Below, in pieces: positions 15,994 to 24,700 of a stretch of 37,356 nucleotides of DNA. The notes below the pieces were generated by a model. The model made no database searches. It was not told the DNA's origin and saw only the letters and a program-made list of their open reading frames with translations. The DNA is from Streptomyces thermovulgaris (GTDB taxonomy: Bacteria; Actinomycetota; Actinomycetes; Streptomycetales; Streptomycetaceae), in NCBI RefSeq assembly GCF_002155915.1, contig NZ_MUME01000040.1, positions 1 through 37,356 on the forward strand, given 5' to 3'. The translations under genes were made by a program, and so were the position numbers. Within the stretch, counting starts at the first letter, position 1. Each line of letters starts with the position of its first letter.

Positions 15994-16101
15994 GTGATCA
16001 AGGCGAAGCCCCGCCGTGCTCGATTCATCAAGAACCTGTCACAGCACCACTTACGCGGGCCTGAGACCTTCGGCGTGCGCGGCGAGGGTCGACGACTGTG
16101 A
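15994..16101 (+). CDS. Possible 35-aa leader or small protein containing a TTA codon
   Basis: A frame from GTG 15994 encodes 35 residues starting VIKAKPRRARFIKNLSQHHL and ending EGRRL. It is basic, with 11 Lys/Arg. Its stop overlaps the GTG start of the MFS gene (GTGA), the arrangement used for translational coupling. Codon 20 (16051-16053) is TTA, which in Streptomyces needs the bldA tRNA and is rare. The upstream ribosome binding site is weak, and the peptide has no relatives I recognise. It could be a regulatory leader peptide for the exporter, a small co-expressed protein, or not a gene at all. Confidence 0.35.
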   Translation: MIKAKPRRARFIKNLSQHHLRGPETFGVRGEGRRL

Positions 16102-17342
16102 CGGAGACGTCAAGAACAACATCGCCCCCTGAGGTCCGCTCTTTCCGGAACTTCAGAGTCCTGTGGCTGGGGCAGCTTTTCTCCAGCATCGGAAGCCCCT
16201 TTCAGACGATCGCCGTCTCCCTGTGGATCCTGGAGACCGGGAGAGGGGCAAGCGCACTCGCGGCAGTACTGGCCGTCGGCACGATCAGTCAGCTGATCGG
16301 CACCCTCTTTTCCGGTCCGCTGGTGGACCGGCTCGGTGCACTGAACATCATTCTTCACTGTGATGCCCTTCGCTGCGCCCTGGCGGGCCTCCTCGCCGTT
16401 GCTCTTCTCCTGGAGTCCGACACCGTCGCCGTCATCGGCCTGGTCTCCGCGTCGAGCGCAGTGGGAGGCGTTTTCCTTCCCGCCCTCAGAAGCGCTCCCG
16501 GCGTCCTCCTCTCCGAGGAGGACCGCCCTCGCGGGAACAGTCTGATGGAAGTCTCGAACAGCACGAGCATGCTGGTCGGAGCACTCGCCGGCGGCATGAC
16601 CGTCGCTTTCGTCGGACCGGTCCCCGCAGTCGGTTTCAACGCCGCCGGCTTCGCGGTCGGTGCCCTCTGTGCCGCACTGATGAAACACCGATCCGCTTTC
16701 GGCGGCACCACGACCTCCACCGACGGCATGGCCGGCCTCGTACGCGAGGGCCTCGCCTTCGTCCGGCGCACCGGCTGGCTGCGCACGCTTCTGCTCATCG
16801 ACGCCACACTCGACCTGGTGACAGCCGGACAGCTCTCCGTGGGTCTGCCCGCGATCTCACGTCAGTTGACGGGTGCGTCCAGCCTCGGCCTGATGATCGC
16901 CGGATTCGGCGCGGGAAGCCTCATGGGAGCACTGCTGGCGAGCAGGCTGCCCAGGATTCCGTTCCTTCCCCTGCGAAGGATCCACCCCTTGCGAAGGGTC
17001 TATCTCCTCCAGCTTCTGGCCGCGCCCTTCCTGGGCGTGCTTCCCCTGAGCACTCTCCCCGTCGCCACCGTCTGCCTCGTCGTGGCCGGCGTCCTCAACG
17101 CCATTGCCTCGGTCCACTACGTCTCGATCATCCAGCGGAACGTCGACTCCGCCGTGCTCGGCAGGGTCATGGCTCTCCTCGTCGCCGCCGGACTGAGCGT
17201 GCAACCCCTTGGTCAGATCCTGTGCGGAGTACTGATCGAAGGCGGATGGCTGCGAGAGTCGTTCGCTGCCGGAGCGCTCGTCATGGTGCTGGTGTGCGCC
17301 CTCGGACTGACACGCCGGAACCTCCGCGAACTCGCGCACTGA
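16098..17342 (+). CDS. MFS exporter (macrolide efflux / EntS-like family)
   Basis: A 414-residue major facilitator superfamily transporter with about 12 hydrophobic segments. The start FRNFRVLWLGQLFSSIGSPFQTIAVSLWILE and the GPLVDRLG loop-2 motif match the DHA3-type drug and siderophore exporters (MefA/EntS-like). GTG 16098 was chosen because GAGGG lies 9-13 bases upstream and the family starts here. Codon use is slightly less GC-biased than the pca genes. The substrate is unknown. Its start overlaps the stop of a possible 35-aa ORF carrying a TTA codon. No resistance or biosynthetic gene is nearby that would name a substrate. Confidence 0.9.
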   Translation: MTETSRTTSPPEVRSFRNFRVLWLGQLFSSIGSPFQTIAVSLWILETGRGASALAAVLAVGTISQLIGTLFSGPLVDRLGALNIILHCDALRCALAGLLAVALLLESDTVAVIGLVSASSAVGGVFLPALRSAPGVLLSEEDRPRGNSLMEVSNSTSMLVGALAGGMTVAFVGPVPAVGFNAAGFAVGALCAALMKHRSAFGGTTTSTDGMAGLVREGLAFVRRTGWLRTLLLIDATLDLVTAGQLSVGLPAISRQLTGASSLGLMIAGFGAGSLMGALLASRLPRIPFLPLRRIHPLRRVYLLQLLAAPFLGVLPLSTLPVATVCLVVAGVLNAIASVHYVSIIQRNVDSAVLGRVMALLVAAGLSVQPLGQILCGVLIEGGWLRESFAAGALVMVLVCALGLTRRNLRELAH

Positions 17343-17504
17343 ACGCTTCCCGTCCTGTGGTTCACGGGGGGGGCGACGGCTGGTGGGCCGGGGCCGTGAC
17401 ACGGCAGGACTCCTGCTCGTCGCGGCCGGCGATCCCACTCGCCGACGTCCCGGCGCAGGAGTCCTGGTGGTCTCGTACCGAGCCATACCCGGTGTGCCTC
17501 ACGA
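17343..17504. other. Non-coding gap with a G8 run
   Basis: No gene or clear terminator is visible after the MFS gene. A run of eight G residues lies near 17366-17373. Confidence 0.4.
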
Positions 17505-17921
17505 TCACGCCATGGGAAACGGTGTCCCAGCGGCTGTGCCCGGGGTTCTGGCGGGGGCGGGCAGCAGGTCGCCGACGCGCAGCGGGGCCGCCTCGTACCT
17601 GCCCTCGTGCGCGACGACCGGTCGTCGGTCGCCGGCGAGTTCCGGATGTTTGCCCTCCAGCTTCTGCCGGGTCTCGGCAGTTCGCCGCAGAGTGGTGACG
17701 TAGTCGCGGTCGCCGTAGCAGGTCCCCTTCCAGGTCTGCGGCATCCGCTCCGGCGGCGGTGGCACGGTGGCGGTGCCGCCGATCGCGAAGCTGCTGGGGA
17801 TCTTGCGGGTCTCACCGCCGCACTCCGGGCAGCTCGGCAGCGGGGCGGTGAACGACTGGATCACTTCGAAACGGTGTCCGCCCGTGCAGACGAGTCCGTG
17901 GATGGCCCTTGGGTCTCGCCT
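17505..17921 (-). pseudogene. FmdB-like zinc-ribbon protein lacking a proper start
   Basis: The - strand frame ending at 17505 encodes a zinc-ribbon segment: one Cys in GLVCTGGHRFEV, then CPECGG, followed by a long conserved-looking tail (MPQTWKGT, DRDYVTTLRRTAETRQKLE, HPELAGDRRPVVAHEGRYEAAPL) that resembles FmdB-type zinc-ribbon proteins of actinobacteria. Such proteins begin with Met a few residues before the first Cys. Here the frame has no ATG, GTG or TTG between a TGA at 17922-17924 and the GTG at 17864, and that GTG would discard the first Cys. The first knuckle also has only one Cys. I read it as a remnant; the family assignment is from memory of motif shape. Confidence 0.5.
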
Positions 17922-18272
17922 TCACTTCGCCTCCGAGACCGGGACAACCTCCACCCGGGGTGCACTCGGTGTGCGATGTCGGTGTCGGTCAGGCCGCCCG
18001 GCGATCCGACGCTCCCGCCCCGCGCAGGCAGGGTGGCGGGCGAGGTTGCCATCGAGCAACCGACGGGTTCCAGTACGCCGCTCGTACGGGTGGGCCTCCA
18101 GCTCCTGCCCGCTGAACGGCACGTCCGGCAACAGGGTCAGGACGAAACCGCATTCGGGACAGGTTCCGTCAATTGTGACGAGGACATTCTGGACCTGTGT
18201 GATCGACTGGCGGGCGGCGAGCCGTCGGAAATTCAGAGGACGGTTACCGGCCCCGCTGACATCCTGACACGT
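17922..18272. other. Gap between zinc-ribbon remnant and pentapeptide gene
   Basis: The - strand shows a second CPECG motif (within VTIDGTCPECGFVLTLL near 18150), open in the same frame as the zinc-ribbon remnant but without a start codon. It may be part of the same decayed locus. Nothing else recognisable is present. Confidence 0.3.
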
Positions 18273-18707
18273 ATGCCCACGTCACTGACCGCGAGACAAC
18301 GACTTGCCGCACTTCACCGCTATGCGTCCGTGAACCGTGAGGACTTCACCGGCCAGGACCTTGCTTCCGTGCGCACCTCACAGCTGTGGTTCACCCGTTG
18401 CCTGTTCACCGGGGCGGATCTGCGCCACGCCACCCTGGACAGGTGCTCGTTCAAGCTCTGCGACCTCAGCGGCGCAGACCTGCGCGGGGCCTCACTGCGC
18501 GGAGTCAGCCTGGCCGGCTGCGATCTGCGGGGTGCCGACCTGCGCGACACCGATCTGACCGGCGCCAGCTTCGGACGAGTGAACACCGGTACACCCCCGT
18601 ACGGACTGACCGACGTCACCGGAGCCCGGTTCGAGAGAGCGATCCTGCGCGACGTCCGAGCGGAAGACGTCATCGGCTGGCCGTTCGAGCACGACGACAA
18701 CGAGTAG
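18273..18707 (+). CDS. Pentapeptide-repeat protein
   Basis: A 144-residue protein whose middle (about residues 50-95) is a run of pentapeptide repeats of the A(D/N)LXX type: GADLRHATLDRCSFKLCDLSGADLRGASLRG, then SLAGCDLRGADLRDTDLTGASF. Such repeats form a right-handed quadrilateral beta helix. Known members include gyrase-protecting proteins, but most are uncharacterised and nothing here points to gyrase. No convincing ribosome binding site precedes ATG 18273, and the frame extends upstream without a better start. It sits between decayed genes, so it could be mobile cargo. The sequence itself looks intact. Confidence 0.75.
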   Translation: MPTSLTARQRLAALHRYASVNREDFTGQDLASVRTSQLWFTRCLFTGADLRHATLDRCSFKLCDLSGADLRGASLRGVSLAGCDLRGADLRDTDLTGASFGRVNTGTPPYGLTDVTGARFERAILRDVRAEDVIGWPFEHDDNE

Positions 18708-18866
18708 AGCCTGCCAGGCGACATGCCGGCCCCAACCCCGGCCAAGCCGAGGCCGGGCACGGCCCACGCCGGCCGAAGCATCCGGCCGCACCGCGTGAGG
18801 CCACGATCCACAGCTGGAGCAGGGACAATTCCGCCGTTCGCGAGGTGTGGGAATCGTCCGTGGATC

Positions 18867-19350
18867 GTGAACGACGAACTGTGGGCATTGATCGAGCTGT
18901 TGCTGCCGCCCTGGCCGCAGAAGGCTCCCGGCCCGAAACCGGTGGACAACCGACTGTGCCCGCAGGGCATCCTGCACGTGCTCCGCAACGACATCAGCCG
19001 GCAACCGCTGCCGAACGATGTCGCCCCAGGCCCAGGCCCTGGCCCTGGTCGACGGCATCCCATCGGTGCCGGCAAGCCCGAACGGCCACGTCGCCGGTCC
19101 GACACTCTGCTCAGCGACCAGAGACACGACGGCAACCCCGACCGCCACGAGCTGCGCGGACGCCCCATCCTGCCGGTGATCTCCTGCGAAGACTCCCCAT
19201 ACCGAGGGCCTGGGCAGGCTCCGCTACGTCGTCGAGCAGACCTTTTCCTTGCTCCTTCCCCATCAGGTGCCTGGCCGTCCGCCGGAAACGACGCCTCGCC
19301 CTCCATGACACCCTCGCCCCCTCGCACGCAGCCTCACCTGCCGGCGTCGG
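18867..19350 (+). mobile_element. IS5-family transposase remnant
   Basis: Decayed IS5-type transposase. From GTG 18867, VNDELWALIELLLPPWPQKAPGPKP and CPQGILHVLRNDI match the N-terminal region of these transposases. The central DDE part is missing. After about 19080 the C-terminal region follows: RRSDTLLSDQRHDGNPDRHELRGRPILPVIS in the same frame, then GLGRLRYVVEQTFSLL (about 19204-19250) in another frame, then CLAVRRKRRLALHD (about 19265-19310) in a third. At least one internal deletion and two frameshifts make it dead. I could not identify terminal inverted repeats. It marks the edge of the decayed immunity-gene region. Confidence 0.75.
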
Positions 19351-19438
19351 CTCCGCTGACAACGGCACTGACCACGCTGCGCGCACCCTGCACTGTGGCG
19401 ACGGGGGTACGCCAAAGGCCCCTCGGCGTCTTGGACAG

Positions 19439-19759
19439 CTACTGCTGCGCTTGTCCGGACTCGACTCGCTGCACCGGCTTCGCCTCACAAGCGGAGAGGG
19501 AGAGACGTTCGTCATCCACCGCTGTGACATTGACCAGCAGCGTGCTTTCCGTGTCGAAGCGCAAGGTGCAGAGCGGATCACGCGCCATCAGGAGGTCGAA
19601 CCCTTCACGCTCGTTCTCGGCCAAAGGAGGATCGAGGACTACCTCACACACCCAGTCGCTGCCGGTGACGTGGGCCGTAACGCGCACACCGAACCCGCCC
19701 AGGCAGGTCAACCAATCAGCCCACCACTCAAACGTGGCAGGGCCCTGCCATCTGTCCAT
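19439..19759 (-). CDS. Uncharacterised 106-aa protein downstream of SUKH genes
   Basis: A 106-residue acidic protein, not recognised. It starts MDRWQGPATFEWWADWLTC, is rich in Trp, and contains a VCEVVLDPPLAENEREGFDLLMARDP segment. There is no signal peptide or membrane segment, so it should be cytoplasmic. It is 42 bases downstream of the partial SUKH gene on the same strand, so it may be co-transcribed with the toxin-immunity genes, and its size fits an immunity protein. GGAG lies about 12 bases before the ATG. The function as immunity protein is inference from context only. Confidence 0.6.
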   Translation of the reverse strand: MDRWQGPATFEWWADWLTCLGGFGVRVTAHVTGSDWVCEVVLDPPLAENEREGFDLLMARDPLCTLRFDTESTLLVNVTAVDDERLSLSACEAKPVQRVESGQAQQ

Positions 19760-19801
19760 CTCGCCAGTATCTCCGGCAGCTCGTTCTCGGACACGACCTG
19801 T

Positions 19802-20230
19802 CTACAAGCCCGCGAAGGGGTCCAGCGACTCGCCGGTCCACGGGTCCACGCCCTCGTCCAGGAACCGCTCCTCCCTGAAGTTCAGGAGACGCGCGGTGCC
19901 CTCACCCCACAAGGTGGCGTTGCTGACAGGACACTCATCGAAATCGGCGCGCAGGACGCGCACGAGGAACTCCGTCATCCCGCACTCGTAGACGCTCCGG
20001 CCACCTCCATGGCGAGCCCGCACCACCACCGGCCAACGGTCCGGAACGGCCTCCGAGGTGACCCAGCACAACGCATCCGCGCCGTCCGTTCCTCCCCGGA
20101 GAAGCATGTCGCCCAGGTTGTACCGAGCCCCCACGGCGGGGTCCTTCCAGGCATCGAACGCTTCCAGCTGGCAGCTGCCGTTCCGTCCGTGGTCAGTCGT
20201 CGAACATTCCGGCGTACGGATCCGGTTCAC
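19802..20230 (-). pseudogene. Partial SUKH (SMI1/KNR4) gene, C-terminal half
   Basis: The frame encodes up to 142 residues, of which the last 100 or so match the C-terminal half of SUKH (SMI1/KNR4) proteins: GADALCWVTSEAVPDRWPVVVRARHG, the YECGMTEFLVRVLRADFDECP block, and the end GVDPWTGESLDPFAGL. The N-terminal half with the usual LPxDYRxFxxxYG motif is absent, replaced by sequence that belongs to the end of the upstream paralogue. The C-terminal ends of this copy and of the frameshifted copy upstream are closely alike (VDPWTGE-DP-AG), indicating tandem duplication followed by deletion. A short product could still be made. Family members act as immunity proteins for nuclease toxins. Confidence 0.65.
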
Positions 20231-20723
20231 CCGTCCACGGATCCACCCCCTTCTTCCACAGGCGTTCCTCCTCCCGCCGGTTCAGGAAGTCGCCGAATCC
20301 CGTCCCCAGAGGGAGAGATCACCGAGGGGGCACTTGTCGAATTCCGCCCGCAACACCTGCAGGAGGAACTGCACCATTCCGCAGTCGTAGCGGTGCCACA
20401 GGGCGTCGCCCCGGTTGTACACCAGGACAGGCCACATGTCAGGGTCTTCATGGGAGGCGTCCCAGCACAGACGGTCGGCGCTCGCATCGCCTCCCCAGGC
20501 GATCAGCTCGGGCGTCGTGTCCGCCAGTTCAGGGGGACTTCCGTGCCCACGACCAGGCGTCTTCGGCCTCCCAGGTCGCGTTGGCCATGTCGGAGGTCGC
20601 CGACTCCGCCTCTTTGAGCTCGGGCTTCAGGACCTCAAGGTGGCTCTCGATTGCCCCGTACCCGTACACCTCGATGAACTTCCGGTAGTCGGAGGGGAAG
20701 CCCTTGCCCCACGACTCGCGCAT
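20195..20723 (-). pseudogene. Frameshifted SUKH (SMI1/KNR4) immunity gene
   Basis: Three reading frames together spell a SUKH protein. From 20723: MRESWGKGFPSDYRKFIEVYGYG, the N-terminal family motif. Near 20540, at a C5 tract, the frame shifts to PPELADTTPELIAWGGDA and CWDASHEDPDMWPVLVYN, continuing to FDKCPLGDLSLWG. Near 20315 it shifts again to TGFGDFLNRREEERLWKKGVDPWTGEPDPYAGMFDD. Each shift can be explained by a single-base change in a homopolymer. The first few residues before MRESWGKG are also missing. Without the shifts the product would be about 175 residues, like the intact neighbour. It is either a pseudogene or carries two sequencing errors. Confidence 0.75.
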
Positions 20724-21135
20724 CCGCCCTCAGTCGACCGATGCGTTGCTCGAGCCTCTAGGCGAGACCAAATGCCGGAGTTCCTCCGGCGCGTTCACTC
20801 TGGTTCCCTTTTGCGCCTATTGAGCATCAACGCATTACGCTGACGGAACCTGCCGACCCGCCCCCGTCCTCTGCTTTCAAGCGACGCTTACCGAACGGCC
20901 GCGGTCCGCGAACGCACCAGGCAGTTACCGCCGTCGCGGACCGACCAGGTCCTCACCCCTTGGTGTCTCCACGACGTTCATCACGGCCGTGCCCCCACCG
21001 GGATGGTCGCAGTGATCGCCCTGTTGATCACCCAGGTCCGACATCCCATCCGAAACACCTCCAGGGCGCGAGCCCAACGCTCTGAGCTGCGATGGGACAC
21101 CAGGGCTGGCAGAAGCATCATTGTCAGGACAGCCT
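20724..21135. other. Gap between immunity genes
   Basis: A 412-base stretch separates the intact SUKH gene from the frameshifted one. I see no convincing gene on either strand. A 7-bp hairpin GCCGGAG-TTC-CTCCGGC lies at 20774-20790. The size would fit an eroded toxin-tip or immunity cassette, but no domain can be read. Confidence 0.4.
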
Positions 21136-21672
21136 CTACACCCCACGCCAGGACACGAACACGTACTGGTTCTCCACCGAGAGCCGTTCGCTGAGCGGGT
21201 TCACCTCACCAGTCAGGACCGCTACAAGGAACCACGCCATGCCGCCGTCGAATACGGTCCAGTGATTCTTCCCGTACGGAGTCTGTCTCCGGAAGACGGC
21301 CACCCGCCAGTTGTTGGGAGCACCCTCGCGCAGCCAGAAAGCGACATCGCTGCTCGCCGAGTCCGCGAAGGGCAGCAATGGCGGCAGCAGGCCTCCCGGC
21401 AAGAGGGAACCCAGCTCTTCGCGGTCCCTGTCCGAGAGGGCAGGATCGACTCTGTCCAGGAGATCCCCATACGCCGAGCCGGGGACCGGTGGCGTGCTGA
21501 CGGACAGGTACTCATCGATCTCACCACCACCGTACGTTTCCACGAACTCGCGGTAGTCGTCCGGGAACGTCAGTCGCGTCGTCCGTTCGATCTCTTCCCA
21601 GTCCACCACGTCACCGCCAGAAACGGGCGGCGGGAGCAGTTCGCGCAGGCGGGCGACAGCGGGATGAGGCAT
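21136..21672 (-). CDS. SUKH (SMI1/KNR4) immunity protein of the RHS toxin
   Basis: An intact 178-residue SUKH-family protein. It has the hallmark DWEEIERTTRLTFPDDYREFVETYGGGEID at about residues 24-53, ALSDRDREELGSLLPGG, a Trp-containing middle (DVAFWLREGAPNNWRVAVFRR), and WTVFDGGMAWFLVAVLTGEVNP near the end. SUKH proteins are established immunity proteins for nuclease tips of polymorphic toxins. The gene starts 37 bases after the stop of the giant RHS gene, with GAAGGA eight bases before ATG. Position and family together make it the probable neutraliser of the C-terminal nuclease. It is cytoplasmic (no signal peptide). Confidence 0.9.
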   Translation of the reverse strand: MPHPAVARLRELLPPPVSGGDVVDWEEIERTTRLTFPDDYREFVETYGGGEIDEYLSVSTPPVPGSAYGDLLDRVDPALSDRDREELGSLLPGGLLPPLLPFADSASSDVAFWLREGAPNNWRVAVFRRQTPYGKNHWTVFDGGMAWFLVAVLTGEVNPLSERLSVENQYVFVSWRGV

Positions 21673-21709
21673 AGTGGGGTTCCTTCGGATACTGAGTGGA
21701 GGGCCGGGC

Positions 21710-24700
21710 TCACGGCTGCCCTGGCCAGGGAACGTCGACGCCGGTGCGGCTATCGATCGCGGTGCCTAGATTCTTCCAGCCTTGACCAGCGGTGTAAATG
21801 AGATTCGACACGGTGGTGGCATCGGCGCCCACATAACGTCCCCCGCTGTCCCACGCCGTGTAGGACATTTGAAATTCGTAAGGCACGGTCCGGCTTCCTC
21901 TGTAGAGAGGTGTTACCCCATACCGCACGACATGCCGGGAATCAATGAGAGACCGAACGGTTTCCTCGAAGTCCAGCATGCTGTCTATCGGAGGAATCGG
22001 TGTTCGGGGTTTGCCGACCTTGGAATTGGCGTCGGTTCCGCATGTAGCCAGGTTGGCCAGGTCGGTGCCCGATCCGCCGAGCTGAGCACCAAGCAGATGG
22101 CAGGCGTTGACGTCGCGAGGCCGACCACCCAGATAGCCGACGTAGGCACGGGCCCAGTCGTAACCAGGCGGCTTGATTCCATTACGGGTCTCGGTGGGAG
22201 TACCGGGGTGGGCAATCACGTAGGCGAGATCCAGGCAGGCTTCCACACCGGTGGCCCGGTTCCCGTGCGCAACGTCCCGTGGGCCGTACTCCACCCATCC
22301 AGTGCCCTGCCTGCGGCAGTCGGAGGGGGCATCGTCCCTGGCGTCGGAATCCGCCGTGGTGTCCGGAGCGAACTCGTAGTCGTCGACTTCGTCCGGAGTG
22401 AATGGCTGCGTCCCGGCCAGGGCCATTTCAATGACATGCCGTTGGTCCAGGACCACTGCCTGTTGCAGTGCTTGCTGCTGAATGCGTGCGATGTCAACGC
22501 TTGGCCTGGGAGCAGGACGAGCAGGTGCAGGAGTGGGGTTCTTGCCGCGGTTGGGATTCTGCGGTGTAGGTGGTTTGGGGGGCTTGACTGTGCCAGTGCG
22601 CCGGGTTCCGCCGGTGCGGACAGGGCCACCGGTGCCGCGGTAAGGGGTGGTGGAAAAGCTGCCGCGTGTGCCGCAGAACGTGATGGTGCAGCGGCCCGTC
22701 ACTCCCCGGGCAGGTGCGGTGCTGCGGACGGGCTTGGGCCGGTTTCCAGAGCGGTACCTGACGCAAAGCGGGTTTCTGGAGCTGCATATGTCGTAGTGAC
22801 GGTCACGGTACGAGGTTCTTCCCCGGGACCTGTTTCGGACTGGGGCCTTTGTCGACTTGGTAGTCCGGGGACGGCTGCCGCCCACCCGTGCGCCGCCGCC
22901 GTTGCGCAGGAAGAACCCTCCTCCTGCGCAAGCACAGATGCGATTGTGACCAGTGGGGTCGATACCGCTGAGCGGGTCCGCGTCCGCGTAAAGGTAACGG
23001 TTGAGTTCCGCGGAAGGGGAACCGTCGAGCTGCCAGGTGTCACGAGAGACGAAGGTGCCGGTCCCCGGCTGGTACCAGCGAGCGGCCATGTTGACGTCGC
23101 CGCTGACCGGGTCGGTCCAGCCGGACTGGTAGCCGACAGCAGGCATGCTGCCCTCGGTGACGATCTTCGTACCGAAAGGGTCGTAGGCTGTGGAACCGGT
23201 GACCTCAGTGCCGTCAACGGACAGGCCTGCGACGAGGTCGGTGTGCTGGTCGGTGACGGACCACTGGGTGGTGGTGCCATCGGCGCTGGCGAGCAGGGAG
23301 CCGTCTGGTGTGCGGCTGTAGTCCGTGGTGCCGTCACCGAGGAGGTTGTTGGAGCCGCCGTCGTAGCGGAACGCGGTGGACCCGTTCTTGGCAACACGGT
23401 CCAGTGAGTCATAGGTGTACGTCGACGCCCCGTCCGTCACCTTGCGCTCGAAGGCGTCGAAGGCAAGCGATCGGGAGTCGGTTCCCGTCTCGACCGTGGC
23501 AAGCGTGCCGCGTGCGGTGTAGCGGTAGGTGGAAGAGCCGTCGGTTAGTAGGCGGTTGCGCTCGTCATACTCCGCCGTGACCGCCCCGGCCCTGACCCGG
23601 TTGCCGGCCGCGTCCCATTCGTAGTGCGTGGTCTGGCCCCCATTGGTCCAGTAGGAGAGACGTCCGGCCTGGTCGTAGCCGTAGACGTGCTCCCCCGCTC
23701 CTGCCGTGCCGGTGGTCTCCTTCCGTGTCAGCTGGTCGTCCAGGTCGTAGGCGTAGGTAGTGGTTGCGATGCTGGTCGTCTCGTCCGGTGTGATGATGGT
23801 GTCGGCGGTGAGACGTCCGAGGCTGTCGTAGCCGTAGCTGCGCCGGGCCGACTCCACCCACTTGGTGGATGCCTCGAGTTGGGTTGCGTACCGCTCCATG
23901 ACGGGGCGGCCTGCGGCATCCCACTCGTACCAGATGCCCGCACCGGTCATCTCGTCCTTCAGCCAATCGAGCCGGCCCGCCGAGTCGTACCTGTAGGAGG
24001 TCGTGTTCTTGGCGTCCCTCCGCTCTGTCATGTTGCCGTCGGCGTCGTAGGTGTAGTTCACAACGCCGGCGGGGCCGTCCGCCGTCAGGAGCTGACCGCG
24101 GTCGTTGTAGGTGTAGGTGTTCGGGGTGAGCGGATTGTCAGAGCCGACGGAGGTCAACCGGCCCGCGAGGTCGTAGCCGAAAGTGCGGTCGGTGGTGACC
24201 GCTTCCGCGCCGGTGCCGGTCTCGCGGATGAGGCGGCCCAGGCCGTCGTAGGTACGCTCGCGCTTCACCCCTCCTGGCAGAAGTTCTGTCACCGCCTGGC
24301 CCGCCTCGTCGTAGACGGTCGTCCAGGTGCGGTCGGCGGCGTCCGGATGGGCGTCCGTGGCCGGTTCGATCGTGGATTCGGGCAGCCCCCAGGAGTTGAA
24401 GGTGTAGACGGTGGTGTTGCCCCGGCCGTCGGTGAGACGTGTGCGGTTGCCGGTCGCGTCGTATCCGAAGGCCGTCGTGATCGACTCGCCGCCGGAGACG
24501 GGCTCGACCTGTGTGGTCACCCGGCCCAGCGCGTCGTACGTGAAGGTGGTCCGGGCCCGGGTCTCCGGGGAGATCACGGCCGTACGGTTGCCGTCGGCGT
24601 CGTACTCGGCGGTTGTCGTGCGCAGCGCGGTGGTGCCCGTGCCGTAGTCGGTGGTCGCGACGACATTGCCGAGGGCGTCGTAGGCGATGGTCGTGCGGCG

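Noticed and set aside
21782..23407. 541-codon + strand frame over the toxin tip
   Set aside because: Antisense to the nuclease tip and linker, whose coding is supported by the [10 protein letters not shown] motif and continuity with the RHS core.
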